Assembly (NCBI GenBank): GCA_902764415.1
Contig: CACWVU010000002.1
Location: 1 to 64,000, forward strand
DNA: 64,000 bases
Direction: 5' to 3'
From: an uncultured bacterium
Lineage (GTDB): Bacteria; Verrucomicrobiota; Kiritimatiellia; RFP12; UBA1067
A program made the translations under genes and the position numbers. A model generated the notes under the pieces. It did no database searches. It was given only the letters and a program-made list of their open reading frames with translations, and was not told the origin of the DNA. Shown here piece after piece: positions 8,702 through 17,268 of this stretch (positions within the stretch are counted from its first letter, which is position 1; each line of letters starts with the position of its first letter).

Positions 8702-8731
8702 TTTACAAGCCAAACTGAAATCTGGTATACT
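8702..8731 (+). promoter_or_regulatory. Sigma-70-type promoter for gpsA
   Basis: TTTACA (8702-8707) and TATACT (8726-8731) are separated by 18 bp, with TGG before the -10 box making it an extended -10. The start site would fall near 8738, about 5 nt before the gpsA ATG, and no Shine-Dalgarno is present. Confidence 0.7.
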
Positions 8732-8742
8732 ACTGCACAGCA

Positions 8743-9729
8743 ATGAAAATCTGTGTAGTTGGAGACGGAGGCTGGGGAACGGCAAACGCGATGCTGCTCT
8801 CCGGGTACGGCCATGACGTGACGCTTTGGGGCGCATTTCCGGACTATATCGAGGAGATGCGCCGGACTCGCCGCAACGAGCGCTACCTTCCCGGGGTGGA
8901 GCTGCCGGCGGCGGTGCGGCTCGAGTCCGACCGCGCCCGCGCCGCGGAAGGGGCCGAGGTGGTGGTGCTTGCGCCGCCTTCGAAGTACTTCGCCAAGGTG
9001 GCCGAGGGCTTCCGCGGGCTGGTGGGGCCGGAGGCGCTGGTGGTCTCGATCACCAAGGGGCTCTGCGAGCGGACCTGCCGGCGGATGACCGAGCTCGGCG
9101 AGGAGACGCTCGGCATTGGGCCGATAGTCGCTCTTGCCGGTCCCTCGCACGCCGAGGAGGTCTCGCGCGGCATCCCGACTGCGGTCGTCGCCGCGTGCAC
9201 CGATCCTGAAAAGGCGCGGCGGGTGCAGGAGATCTGGTCCGGCCCGCGCTTCCGCGTCTACACCTCCGACGACCCGGCCGGGGTCGAGATCGGCGGGGCG
9301 GTGAAGAACGTGCTCGCGATCGCCGTTGGCTGCTCCGACGGCATGGGCTTCGGCGACAACACGCGCGCGGCGCTGATCACGCGCGGCCTGGTGGAGATGA
9401 AGCGCTTCGTGATTGCCTACGGCGGCCGGCGCGAGACCCTCGATGGGCTCGCCGGCGTCGGCGACCTGATCGTGACCTGCACCTCGGTGCATTCGCGCAA
9501 CCACGCGGTCGGAGAGCGCCTTGGGCGCGGCGAGCGGATCGAGGCGATAACCGGCTCCATGCAGATGGTCGCCGAGGGGGTTTGGAACTCGCTGGTGGTG
9601 CACGAGATCGCCACGCGGCTCGGCGTCGAGATGCCGATCTGCGAACTCGTATACCGCGTCTGCCACTGCGGGCTCCCCGCGCGCGACGCGGTGGGGCTCG
9701 TGATGTCCCGTAGCCTGAAGCCGGAGTAG
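8743..9729 (+). CDS. gpsA: Glycerol-3-phosphate dehydrogenase [NAD(P)+]
   Basis: Reduces dihydroxyacetone phosphate to sn-glycerol 3-phosphate for phospholipid synthesis. The 328 residues are the usual length. The N-terminal dinucleotide motif GDGGWGTA is at residues 7-14, the TKG and GPSHAEEV motifs follow, and the catalytic lysine is expected at Lys188 in GGAVKNVLAIAVG. It is probably transcribed from its own promoter with a very short leader. Confidence 0.95.
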   Translation: MKICVVGDGGWGTANAMLLSGYGHDVTLWGAFPDYIEEMRRTRRNERYLPGVELPAAVRLESDRARAAEGAEVVVLAPPSKYFAKVAEGFRGLVGPEALVVSITKGLCERTCRRMTELGEETLGIGPIVALAGPSHAEEVSRGIPTAVVAACTDPEKARRVQEIWSGPRFRVYTSDDPAGVEIGGAVKNVLAIAVGCSDGMGFGDNTRAALITRGLVEMKRFVIAYGGRRETLDGLAGVGDLIVTCTSVHSRNHAVGERLGRGERIEAITGSMQMVAEGVWNSLVVHEIATRLGVEMPICELVYRVCHCGLPARDAVGLVMSRSLKPE

Positions 9730-9743
9730 CGGCCGGTTCCGTG

Positions 9744-9749
9744 TATTCT
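9744..9749 (+). promoter_or_regulatory. Possible -10 element upstream of the RNase gene
   Basis: TATTCT with no clear -35 partner. It would start transcription near 9756, leaving a 25-nt leader containing the GAAAGGA ribosome binding site. Confidence 0.3.
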
Positions 9750-9780
9750 ACTGCCGCTGCAGCGAAAGGATATAAGAAAC

Positions 9781-11334
9781 ATGGCGCTTGACGAGATAGG
9801 CGAGTCGAGGTTTCCGCCGCCGGGGCGGACGCCGCGCGAGGACACCGCGGCGGTGATGAAGTTCTACCGGCTGCCCAAGGCGTTCCCGCCGGCGGCGCTG
9901 GAGGAGGCGCGGCGGATCGCCCGCGGCGCGATTCCGGCGAAGGGCCGGCTCGACCTCCGGAAGAAGTTCATCTTCACCTGCGACCCCGAGTCGGCGCGGG
10001 ACTTCGACGACGCGCTCTCGCTCGAGACCGACCGCCGCGGCAACCGCGTCCTCGGCGTGCACATCGCGGACGTCTCGCACTACGTGAAGCCCGGCTCCGC
10101 GCTCGACCGCGAGGCGTACCGCCGCGGCACCAGCGTCTACCTCTGCGACCGCGTGGTGCCGATGCTCCCCGAGGAGCTCTCCAACGGCGTCTGCTCGCTC
10201 GTGCCTGGCGAGGACCGGCTCGCGTTCTCGGTGTTCATGACCTTCGACCGCTCCGGCGAGATGGTCCGCCGCGAGTTCGCGAAAAGCGTCATCCGCTCCC
10301 GCGCGCGCTTCACCTACGAGCAGGTGATGGCGGTTATCCGCGGCGGCCGCGCGTCCGTTGCCGGCGTCGGCCCCAAGGAGCTCAGGACCGTGCGCGCCAT
10401 CGCCGCGCTCGCGATGGAGCTGCGCGCGCGCCGCTTCGCCGCCGGCGCGCTCGACATCGAGATCCCAGAGGCGGAGGTCGCGCTCGACCGCGACGGCGAG
10501 CTCGAGAGCATCACCGCCCGCCCCTACGACGAGTCGCACCAGATGGTCGAGGAGTGCATGGTCGCCGCGAACGAGGCCGTCGCCAAGGAGCTCTGGACGC
10601 GCGGGATCAGGATCCTCGCGCGCCTCCACGAGCCGCCGGACCCGGAGAAGCTGCTGATGCTGCGCGCGGAGCTCAAGTCCATCGGCGTCAAGGCCGGCAA
10701 CCTCGGCAACCAGAAGGTGATGGCGCAGTTCCTCGCCTCCGTCAAGGGCCACCCGCTCTACCCGACGATCGCGATGATGGTTCTGAGGTCGATGAAGCGC
10801 GCGGTCTACGACGCGTCCACGATCGGCCACTTCGGCCTCGCCAAGCGCTACTACGCCCACTTCACCTCGCCCATCCGCCGCTATCCCGACCTCACGCTCC
10901 ACCGCCAGCTCGCGGCGTGGCTGGAGAAGCGGGACGCCAAGGTGCCGCCGAAGCTGCTCGCGAAGTGGGCAGAGCACTCGAGCGAGCGCGAGGAGATCGC
11001 CGCCGAGGCGGAGCGGGGGCTTCTGGAGATCAAGAAGTACCGCCTGCTCGACGCCCAGCTCTCGACCCGGCAGATCCTCGACTACGACGCCGTCGTCACC
11101 AAGTGCGCGCCGTTCGGCTGCTTCGTGGAGATTCCCGAGCTCGCGGTCTCGGGGCTCGTCCACGTCTCGCTCCTCTCCCGCAAGTTCGTGCGCTTCAACG
11201 AAAGCGACCAGACGCTCTCGGCGCCCGGCGGCGGCAGCTGGCGCGTAGGCGACCGGATGCGCGTCCACGTGGCGCGGGTGGACTTCGACGCGCGGCGGGT
11301 GGACTTCGTCCCCGTCGGCCGCCGGGACAGGTAG
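9781..11334 (+). CDS. rnr: RNase R/RNase II family 3'-5' exoribonuclease, short form
   Basis: Degrades RNA processively from the 3' end. The 517 residues contain the RNB catalytic domain with DPESARDFDDA at residues 68-78, holding the metal-binding aspartates, and a C-terminal S1 domain from about residue 435 (YDAVVTKCAPFGCFVEI). The N-terminal helix-turn-helix and cold-shock domains of typical RNase R (700-800 residues) are absent, so it resembles a minimal RNase II/R. The ribosome binding site GAAAGGA lies upstream. The pseudopilin genes begin 11 nt downstream. Confidence 0.88.
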   Translation: MALDEIGESRFPPPGRTPREDTAAVMKFYRLPKAFPPAALEEARRIARGAIPAKGRLDLRKKFIFTCDPESARDFDDALSLETDRRGNRVLGVHIADVSHYVKPGSALDREAYRRGTSVYLCDRVVPMLPEELSNGVCSLVPGEDRLAFSVFMTFDRSGEMVRREFAKSVIRSRARFTYEQVMAVIRGGRASVAGVGPKELRTVRAIAALAMELRARRFAAGALDIEIPEAEVALDRDGELESITARPYDESHQMVEECMVAANEAVAKELWTRGIRILARLHEPPDPEKLLMLRAELKSIGVKAGNLGNQKVMAQFLASVKGHPLYPTIAMMVLRSMKRAVYDASTIGHFGLAKRYYAHFTSPIRRYPDLTLHRQLAAWLEKRDAKVPPKLLAKWAEHSSEREEIAAEAERGLLEIKKYRLLDAQLSTRQILDYDAVVTKCAPFGCFVEIPELAVSGLVHVSLLSRKFVRFNESDQTLSAPGGGSWRVGDRMRVHVARVDFDARRVDFVPVGRRDR

Positions 11335-11345
11335 GGGAGAACGCC

Positions 11346-12080
11346 ATGCGCCGCGCCTTCACCCTGATCGAGCTTTTGACTGTCGTCGCCATCATGGCGA
11401 CGATGGTCACGGTCGGCGTGGTGAGCCTCAGCTCTTCGCGCGGCTCCACCCGCGTCTTCGCGGCGGTCAGGGACATGATGGCGATGATCCGCCGCGCGCG
11501 GTCGGTGGCGCTCGTCACCCAGAAGCCGGCGCTGGTGATCTACTCCAACGCCATGGTCGGCGACGAGCCGTCCATCAAGGTGGAGATCAAGGGCGAGCGG
11601 CTCTTCTCTTCGAACGAGTCGACGCGCGAGGTGCGGACGCTCGCCGGCGACCTGGTGCCGGCGCCGGAGCCGGCCGGCGCCGAAGGCGGCGGCGAGACGA
11701 TCGAGGACGTCCTCTCGCCCGAGTCGCTCTCCGAGGAGGTCGGGCGCGGGCTGCGCGTCAAGGTGCTCGTCGGCGACGAGGAGCTCGCCTCCTCCGGCGA
11801 GGAGCGCGCCCGCTCGCGGATATCGATCTACTCGACCGCCGACAACGTCTCCCGCACCCTGGTCGCGGAGGATGAGAAGAAGGCGCCCGAGGCGCCGGAG
11901 GGCGACGGCGCCGAGGCCGACGGCCCGGTGAAGGTGGCCTTCGCCGCCAACGGCACCGTGGACCCAGCCCACCGCATCTGGATCTACCCGGACGGCTCCA
12001 CGCCGGAGAAGGGCTACTGCATCGAGGTTGACCGCTTCGGCGAGCCCCGCTGCCGCGAACTGGAGGGAGGAGAGCGTTGA
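11346..12080 (+). CDS. Type II secretion pseudopilin (GspH-like)
   Basis: A prepilin-like protein of 244 residues. The N-terminus RRAFTLIELLTVVAIMATM is a class III signal: a short basic leader, Phe at +1 and Glu at +5, then a hydrophobic helix, to be cut by the prepilin peptidase encoded at 19552. The rest is a periplasmic domain with acidic and Pro/Ala-rich stretches. The start is the ATG directly before this motif, with GGGGAG upstream. It is first of four pseudopilin genes in tight order, and assignment to GspH rests on order and the N-terminus only. Confidence 0.8.
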   Translation: MRRAFTLIELLTVVAIMATMVTVGVVSLSSSRGSTRVFAAVRDMMAMIRRARSVALVTQKPALVIYSNAMVGDEPSIKVEIKGERLFSSNESTREVRTLAGDLVPAPEPAGAEGGGETIEDVLSPESLSEEVGRGLRVKVLVGDEELASSGEERARSRISIYSTADNVSRTLVAEDEKKAPEAPEGDGAEADGPVKVAFAANGTVDPAHRIWIYPDGSTPEKGYCIEVDRFGEPRCRELEGGER

Positions 12081-12535
12081 GGCGCGGTTTCACCCTCCTC
12101 GAAGTGCTGCTCGCCGCGATCATCCTCGGCGTCGGGCTTGCCGGCATCCTCACCTCGATGGTCCAGTCGCAGCGCTTCATGCAGACCATGCCAGACCTCG
12201 TGACCGCCCAGGAGATGATGGACCTCGGCGACATGGCCTATCCGCTCGCCGAGGTGAAGGACGCAACCGACATCAACGTCAGGGAGTGCCGGGTGGACGA
12301 CCTCTGGCGGATCATCGCCGGCGACCACGGCCCGCGCCTCACCCGCGAGCAGAACGAGAAGTACCACGGCTACCGCTGGGAGCGCGAGGACCTCGACGAG
12401 CACGCGTCCGACAAGGACCTGGAGCGCCTCGGCTACCTCCACCGTGTGCGCGTCACCGTCACCTGGGGCGACCGCTTCCGCGGCAAGAAGAACTCGGAAA
12501 GCTACGTCACGCTCTGGCGCGACCCGGAGAAGTGA
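12077..12535 (+). CDS. Type II secretion pseudopilin (GspI-like)
   Basis: A 152-residue prepilin-like protein with the motif RRGFTLLEVLLAAIILGVG. It starts with TTG at 12077, which overlaps the previous stop as TTGA, so translation is probably coupled; the GGAGGAGAG before it is a strong ribosome binding site. The C-terminal part has no motif I recognise. Position and size fit GspI, a minor pseudopilin at the tip complex. Confidence 0.75.
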   Translation: MRRGFTLLEVLLAAIILGVGLAGILTSMVQSQRFMQTMPDLVTAQEMMDLGDMAYPLAEVKDATDINVRECRVDDLWRIIAGDHGPRLTREQNEKYHGYRWEREDLDEHASDKDLERLGYLHRVRVTVTWGDRFRGKKNSESYVTLWRDPEK

Positions 12536-12547
12536 GGATTGCCCAAA

Positions 12548-13450
12548 ATGCGCACGGAAAGACGCCACAGACCAGCCTTCACCCTCGTCGAGCTCATGCT
12601 CGCCGTGGTGCTGCTCGGCGTTATGACCACCATCTCCATCCTCACCTTCCGCGCCGTCACCAACGGCTGGCGCGTCTCGCGCGAGTACATGGACCGCCTC
12701 GAGCGCACCGACTACGCCCTCGACCAGCTCGTCTCCGCGCTCAAGTGCGCCTACTATCCCCATTCCGGATCCCAGAACGGCGAATTCGGCTTCATGCTCA
12801 CGGACAACGGCGACGGCGACTCGCCGCGGGATTCCGACACCATTGAATGGTCGAAGAAGGGAACCGCCCTCATCGGCTCCGACTCCTCCGGCGACGCCGT
12901 CCACCGCCTCCAGCTGATGGTGCTCGAGAAGGGCAGCGACGACTGGGGCGTGAAGATCGAGCGCACCGGGCTCTACGCCCGCGTCAAGCCCCACGCCAAG
13001 GTGATGATCGAGGACGGCTCCACCAAGGACGAGAAGGACTTCGGCTTCGAAAGCGACGAGCGGTATTTCCCGATGCTCGTCGCCGGCGACGTGGACGGAT
13101 TCAACTGCCGCGTCCTCAAGGAGCCGCCGCAGAACGACACCCGCGGCAAGGAGGACAAGTCGGAGTGGGAGGACGAGTTCGCCGAGTCCAACGCCGTCCC
13201 CTACAAGGTGCAGCTCACCTTCTACATCGAGAAGGAGGACCCCGAGTACCGCTCGCGCAAGATCCGCATCCCGCTCCTGCGGACAGTCCGGATGCCCGTC
13301 TACGAGCAGTCTAAGGACGGCGCCGCGCTGCCGGGCGAGGGGGAAGACGGCGGCCGTAGCGCCGGCCCGCGCAGGGTAGGCGGCGGCGGAATCCGCGCGC
13401 CAGGAGGCGGAGGCGGCGCGGCGCCAGGAGGCGGAGGAGGCGGCAGATGA
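12548..13450 (+). CDS. Type II secretion pseudopilin (GspJ-like)
   Basis: A prepilin-like protein of 300 residues starting MRTERRHRPAFTLVELMLAV. The ATG at 12548 is preferred over an in-frame TTG at 12539 because GAGG at 12534-12537 is correctly spaced only for the ATG. After the pilin-like N-terminal helix comes a polar domain. The last 35 residues are almost pure Gly/Pro/Arg/Ala, an unusual low-complexity tail. The gene ends in an ATGA overlap with the next gene. Confidence 0.75.
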   Translation: MRTERRHRPAFTLVELMLAVVLLGVMTTISILTFRAVTNGWRVSREYMDRLERTDYALDQLVSALKCAYYPHSGSQNGEFGFMLTDNGDGDSPRDSDTIEWSKKGTALIGSDSSGDAVHRLQLMVLEKGSDDWGVKIERTGLYARVKPHAKVMIEDGSTKDEKDFGFESDERYFPMLVAGDVDGFNCRVLKEPPQNDTRGKEDKSEWEDEFAESNAVPYKVQLTFYIEKEDPEYRSRKIRIPLLRTVRMPVYEQSKDGAALPGEGEDGGRSAGPRRVGGGGIRAPGGGGGAAPGGGGGGR

Positions 13451-14688
13451 GGCGGGGAAGCGCGCTGCTGATGGCCCTCTGGACGATCATGGTCCTCTCC
13501 GTGATCGTGATTTCGTTCTCCTTCGAGGCGCGGCTCCAGGGCGGCATCAACGTCTACGTCCAGAACAAGAACCGCGTGAAGCGCCTCGTCGAGTCCGGAC
13601 GGATCCTCGGCGAGGCGGTGCTCCTCGGCTACAACGACGCCAAGCAGTGGACCGAGGACGAGGACGAGAAGGAGCTCCTCGAGGACGACCGCTGGTACAG
13701 GGAGAAGCGCGACCTCAAGTACGCCTCGAAGTGCATCGTCGGCCCCATCCTGCTCGACGAGGACGACCCCGACTCCGGCACCGTCGAGGTCGAGATCTCC
13801 ATTTCCGAACACGCCTCCGAGGGCGGCATCAACGTCAACAAGCTCTTCTCCGAGGACCCCAACTACATCACCCGCTGGCAGATCATCCTCGACCGGCTCG
13901 GCGTCTCGCGCGAGGAAGACTTCCGCACCGAGGAAGGCAAGACCATCAACCTCCAGCACCGCGTCATCGCCTGCTGGAACGACTACCGCGACGAGGACGA
14001 CGTCACCACCTCGATCGACGGCAAGGAGTGCGGCGCCGAGAACAAGGAATACGAGGAGTGGTACGACGACCACAAGAAGGAGGTCGCCGAGGAGGACCGC
14101 TTCGGCCCGCTCAACGGCGAGATCACCGACATCAAGGAGCTCTCCCGCGTCCTCTGCTTCCGCGAGTACCCTGCGCTGCTCACCGGCGGCGTGGTGAACC
14201 CCTACGACGACCGCAAGAGCCAGGTCACGGTGAAGGGGCTCCTCAACATGAAGATCCTCTCCGCCACCGGCGACGGCAAGATCAACGTCAACGACTGCAC
14301 CGTCGACCAGCTCCTAACCGTGCCCGGCATCTACGTCGAGGACGAGGTGGACGACGACGACAAGACCGAGAGCCTCGAGGTCGCCGAGGCGATCGTCAAG
14401 TGCCGCTCGATCAAGCCGCAGGAGTACGACGTGCCCGAGGACGGCCGCACCGAGTGGGGCTACGGCGAGTTCACCTCCGACTGGTGGTCGGACATGTGCC
14501 AGCGCGTCTCGGACGAGTTCGATGTCGAGGTCGACCAGGCCGCCCAGAAGTACCTCACCGCCGCGCCGTCCGAGTCCACCGTCTTCAAGATGCGGATTAC
14601 CGCGCGGCTCATGGACATGTCGTACACCGCCGAGTGCGAGTGCTACGTGAAGGACAAGCAGGTCCGCTACGTGAGCTGGAAGGAGTAG
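13447..14688 (+). CDS. gspK: Type II secretion minor pseudopilin GspK
   Basis: A 413-residue protein with the N-terminus RRGSALLMALWTIMVLSVIV, which lacks the usual Glu5, as is typical of GspK. The large periplasmic domain contains SEHASEGGINVNKL, equivalent to the conserved GspK segment after the first helix, and helix-hairpin-helix-like parts (INVNDCTVDQLLTVPGI). GspK caps the pseudopilus tip with the I and J subunits. It is coupled to the preceding gene by ATGA. Confidence 0.8.
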   Translation: MRRGSALLMALWTIMVLSVIVISFSFEARLQGGINVYVQNKNRVKRLVESGRILGEAVLLGYNDAKQWTEDEDEKELLEDDRWYREKRDLKYASKCIVGPILLDEDDPDSGTVEVEISISEHASEGGINVNKLFSEDPNYITRWQIILDRLGVSREEDFRTEEGKTINLQHRVIACWNDYRDEDDVTTSIDGKECGAENKEYEEWYDDHKKEVAEEDRFGPLNGEITDIKELSRVLCFREYPALLTGGVVNPYDDRKSQVTVKGLLNMKILSATGDGKINVNDCTVDQLLTVPGIYVEDEVDDDDKTESLEVAEAIVKCRSIKPQEYDVPEDGRTEWGYGEFTSDWWSDMCQRVSDEFDVEVDQAAQKYLTAAPSESTVFKMRITARLMDMSYTAECECYVKDKQVRYVSWKE

Positions 14689-14693
14689 CCGAA

Positions 14694-15539
14694 GTGACCG
14701 ACGTCGCGGTGATAGTGCTGATCGGGCGCGAGCGCCTGCACATCGCGCGGTGCGTGGAGCGCCTCGCCCCCCTCGCACCGCGGCAGGTCTTCGTCGTCGC
14801 CTCGCAGCCTGACGACGGCGGCGAGGCCCTCGCGCGCGACGCCGCGCGGCGGCTCGGCTGGGCCGTGGACGCGCAGGACCCCGCGCGTCCGTCGCTGGAG
14901 ATCCGCTTCCACGAATGGCCGGGCAATCAGGCGGTCCAGTTCAACTGGGCGCTCGACAACCTGCCGCTCGCGGCGGAATGGGTGCTGCGGCTCGACGCCG
15001 ACGAGTACCTCCTGCCGGAGACCGTCGAGGAGCTCAAGGCGACGCTCCCCGCGACCGACGCCACCTCGCTTGCCTTCCCGCTCTCGCGGTGCATCTTCGG
15101 CGGACCCATCCGCCACGGCATGCCCGAGATTGTGCTCGTGCGCGCATTCCGCCGCGGACTCGGGCGCAGCACCGGCGCGGAGATGGACGAGCGGTTCGTG
15201 ACCACGCGCGGAACCTGCCTGCGGCTGAAGGGCGGGTTCGTGGACGATTCGCTCCTGCCGCTCGCGGACTGGAAGCAGAAGCACCGCGACTACGCGCGGC
15301 GAGAGGCGAGGATGGCCGTCGAGGGGCGCGCCAACGGCAACAAGCGCCTCTACTACCGCCTGCCGCCGTACCTGCGCGCAGTCGCCTATTTTTGCTATCG
15401 CTACTTCCTGCGCCTCGGCTTCCTCGACGGACTCCCCGGCTGGCGCTGGCACTTCTGGCAGGGACTCTGGTACCGCCTCCTCGTCGACCGCGAAATCTCC
15501 CGCCTGAAACGAACCACGAACCACGAACCACGAATATGA
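14694..15539 (+). CDS. Family 2-like glycosyltransferase
   Basis: A 281-residue predicted glycosyltransferase. It starts with GTG at 14694, supported by AAGGAG 8 nt upstream. A GT-A type core is suggested by VTDVAVIVLIGRERL and by RLDADEYLLPE near residue 100, whose DAD is the expected metal/nucleotide-sugar motif. The C-terminal region is basic and aromatic (YRLPPYLRAVAYFCYRYFL), like membrane-associated enzymes of lipopolysaccharide or glycan assembly. The substrate is unknown. The last residues (RTTNHEPRI) and the stop codon come from a CCACGAA-family repeat, so the original C-terminus has been replaced or extended. Confidence 0.7.
   Translation: MTDVAVIVLIGRERLHIARCVERLAPLAPRQVFVVASQPDDGGEALARDAARRLGWAVDAQDPARPSLEIRFHEWPGNQAVQFNWALDNLPLAAEWVLRLDADEYLLPETVEELKATLPATDATSLAFPLSRCIFGGPIRHGMPEIVLVRAFRRGLGRSTGAEMDERFVTTRGTCLRLKGGFVDDSLLPLADWKQKHRDYARREARMAVEGRANGNKRLYYRLPPYLRAVAYFCYRYFLRLGFLDGLPGWRWHFWQGLWYRLLVDREISRLKRTTNHEPRI
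15509..15534. repeat. CCACGAA-family repeat at the glycosyltransferase end / proS promoter
   Basis: Three ACGAACC units encode the end of the glycosyltransferase and directly abut the proS -10 element. The same repeat-promoter arrangement occurs at nhaC (37149). Confidence 0.8.
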
Positions 15540-15545
15540 TATAAT
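15537..15545 (+). promoter_or_regulatory. Extended -10 promoter of proS (leaderless)
   Basis: TGATATAAT followed by ACGCGCC and then the ATG at 15553. The start codon is 7 nt after the -10 box, so the predicted transcript begins at or one base before the A of ATG. No -35 box and no Shine-Dalgarno are visible. Confidence 0.75.
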
Positions 15546-15552
15546 ACGCGCC

Positions 15553-17268
15553 ATGAAATGGTCTAAGCTGATGATACAGACGCTCCGGGAGGACCCGGGC
15601 GACGCCGAAATCGACTCGCACAAGCTCATGGTCCGCGCCGGACTCATGAAGAAAGCCGCCGGCGGCCTCTACACCTACCTGCCGCTCGGCATGCGCGTCC
15701 TCAACAAGGTCCAGCGCATCGTCCGCGAGGAGATGGACCGCGCCGGCGCCCAGGAGATCGTAATGCCGATCCTCCAGCCAGCCGAGCTCTGGAAGACCTC
15801 CGGCCGCTGGGAGTCGATGGGCCCCGGTATGTTCCGCCTCAAGGACCGCGGCGCCCACGACTACGCACTTTCGCCGACCGCCGAGGAGATGGTGACCGAC
15901 CTCGTCAAGGGCGTCGTCAGCTCCTACCGCCAGCTGCCGGTCACGGTCTACCAGATCCAGTGGAAGTTCCGCGACGAGATCCGCCCGCGCTTCGGCCTCA
16001 TGCGCTCGAAGGAGTTCCTGATGAAGGACGCGTATTCCTTTGATGTCTCGCTTGACGCGGCGGACGCGAGCTACATGGCGATGTTCGAGGCGTACAAGCG
16101 CGTCTTCGAGCGCTGCGGCCTCAAGGCGTACCCGGTCGAGGCCGACACCGGCGACATCGGCGGCAAGTTCAGCCACGAGTTCCACGTGCTCGCCGACTCG
16201 GGCGAGGACGGCATCGCCTTCTGCGGCGGCTGCGGCTACGCCGCCAACCTCGAGAAGGCCGAGCGCCGCGTCGCCCCGCGCGCCGACGCTTCCTGCGGCG
16301 AGATGGAGACCATCCCCACGCCCGGCGCCAAGACGATCGACGAGGTCTCGAAGTTCATGGGCGTGCCCGGCTCGGCGTTCGTCAAGTCCCTCGTCTACCT
16401 CGCCGACGGCAGACCGGTCATGGTCTGCGTCCCCGGCGACCGCGACGTCAACGAGGTGAAGCTCCGCCACTTCCTCGACGCCAAGAAGGTGGAACTCGCG
16501 GACTTCGAGACCGTGCTCCGCGCGACCGGCGCGAACGCCGGCTCGGTGGGCCCGGTCAAGCCGGCCGACGCGTCCCTCCGCATCGTCTGCGACCAGGAGC
16601 TCAGGGGCGCGAAGGGCTGCATCGTCGGCGCCAACCGCGACGACCACCACATCAAGAACGTCGATCTCTCCCGCGACGCGAAGATCGCCGACGCCGACTA
16701 CGCCGACCTCGTTGTCGTCCGCGACGGCGACGTCTGCGCCAAGTGCGGCAAGCCGCTCGCCATCCGCCGCGGCATCGAGGTGGGCCACGTCTTCAAGCTC
16801 GGCACCAAGTACACCGACGCGTTCAAGGCCGTCTACAAGAACGACAACCTCGAGGAGCGGACGATGGTGATGGGCTGCTACGGCATCGGCGTCTCGCGCA
16901 CCGTCCAGGCCGTCATCGAGCAGAGCCACGACGCGAACGGCATCGTCTGGCCGGCGTCCGTCTCGCCGTTCCAGGTCTGCATCTGCCTGCTCGACCCGGA
17001 CAACGCGGACGCCGCCCAGGTCGCCGCGAAGCTCGAGTCGGAGCTGGAGGCGAAGGGGATCGACGTCGTCGTCGACGACCGCCAGGAGCGTCCGGGCGTC
17101 AAGTTCAAGGACGCCGACCTCATCGGCTTCACCGTCCGCGTCGTCGTCGGCGCCAAGGGCCTCGCCGCCGGCGGAGTCGAGGTGAAACGCCGGTGCGACG
17201 AGAAGTCCGCCACCCGGGTCGTGCCGCCCGCCGAGGCCGCCGAGGCCGTAGCCTCTTTGCTCGCATGA
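15553..17268 (+). CDS. proS: Prolyl-tRNA synthetase, bacterial type
   Basis: Charges tRNA-Pro with proline. The 571 residues match bacterial-type ProRS with the editing insertion. Class II motifs: motif 1 region PLGMRVLNKVQRIVREEM, motif 2 FRDEIRPRFGLMRSKEFLMK and motif 3 near GCYGIGVSRT. The inserted editing (INS) domain lies between motifs 2 and 3, roughly residues 225-400, and the C-terminal anticodon-binding domain follows. It is translated from a leaderless-type start. The GH16 gene overlaps its stop codon. Confidence 0.96.
   Translation: MKWSKLMIQTLREDPGDAEIDSHKLMVRAGLMKKAAGGLYTYLPLGMRVLNKVQRIVREEMDRAGAQEIVMPILQPAELWKTSGRWESMGPGMFRLKDRGAHDYALSPTAEEMVTDLVKGVVSSYRQLPVTVYQIQWKFRDEIRPRFGLMRSKEFLMKDAYSFDVSLDAADASYMAMFEAYKRVFERCGLKAYPVEADTGDIGGKFSHEFHVLADSGEDGIAFCGGCGYAANLEKAERRVAPRADASCGEMETIPTPGAKTIDEVSKFMGVPGSAFVKSLVYLADGRPVMVCVPGDRDVNEVKLRHFLDAKKVELADFETVLRATGANAGSVGPVKPADASLRIVCDQELRGAKGCIVGANRDDHHIKNVDLSRDAKIADADYADLVVVRDGDVCAKCGKPLAIRRGIEVGHVFKLGTKYTDAFKAVYKNDNLEERTMVMGCYGIGVSRTVQAVIEQSHDANGIVWPASVSPFQVCICLLDPDNADAAQVAAKLESELEAKGIDVVVDDRQERPGVKFKDADLIGFTVRVVVGAKGLAAGGVEVKRRCDEKSATRVVPPAEAAEAVASLLA

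Noticed and set aside
12539-12547. TTG start for the third pseudopilin
   Set aside because: The GAGG at 12534-12537 is only one base from the TTG but well spaced from the ATG at 12548.
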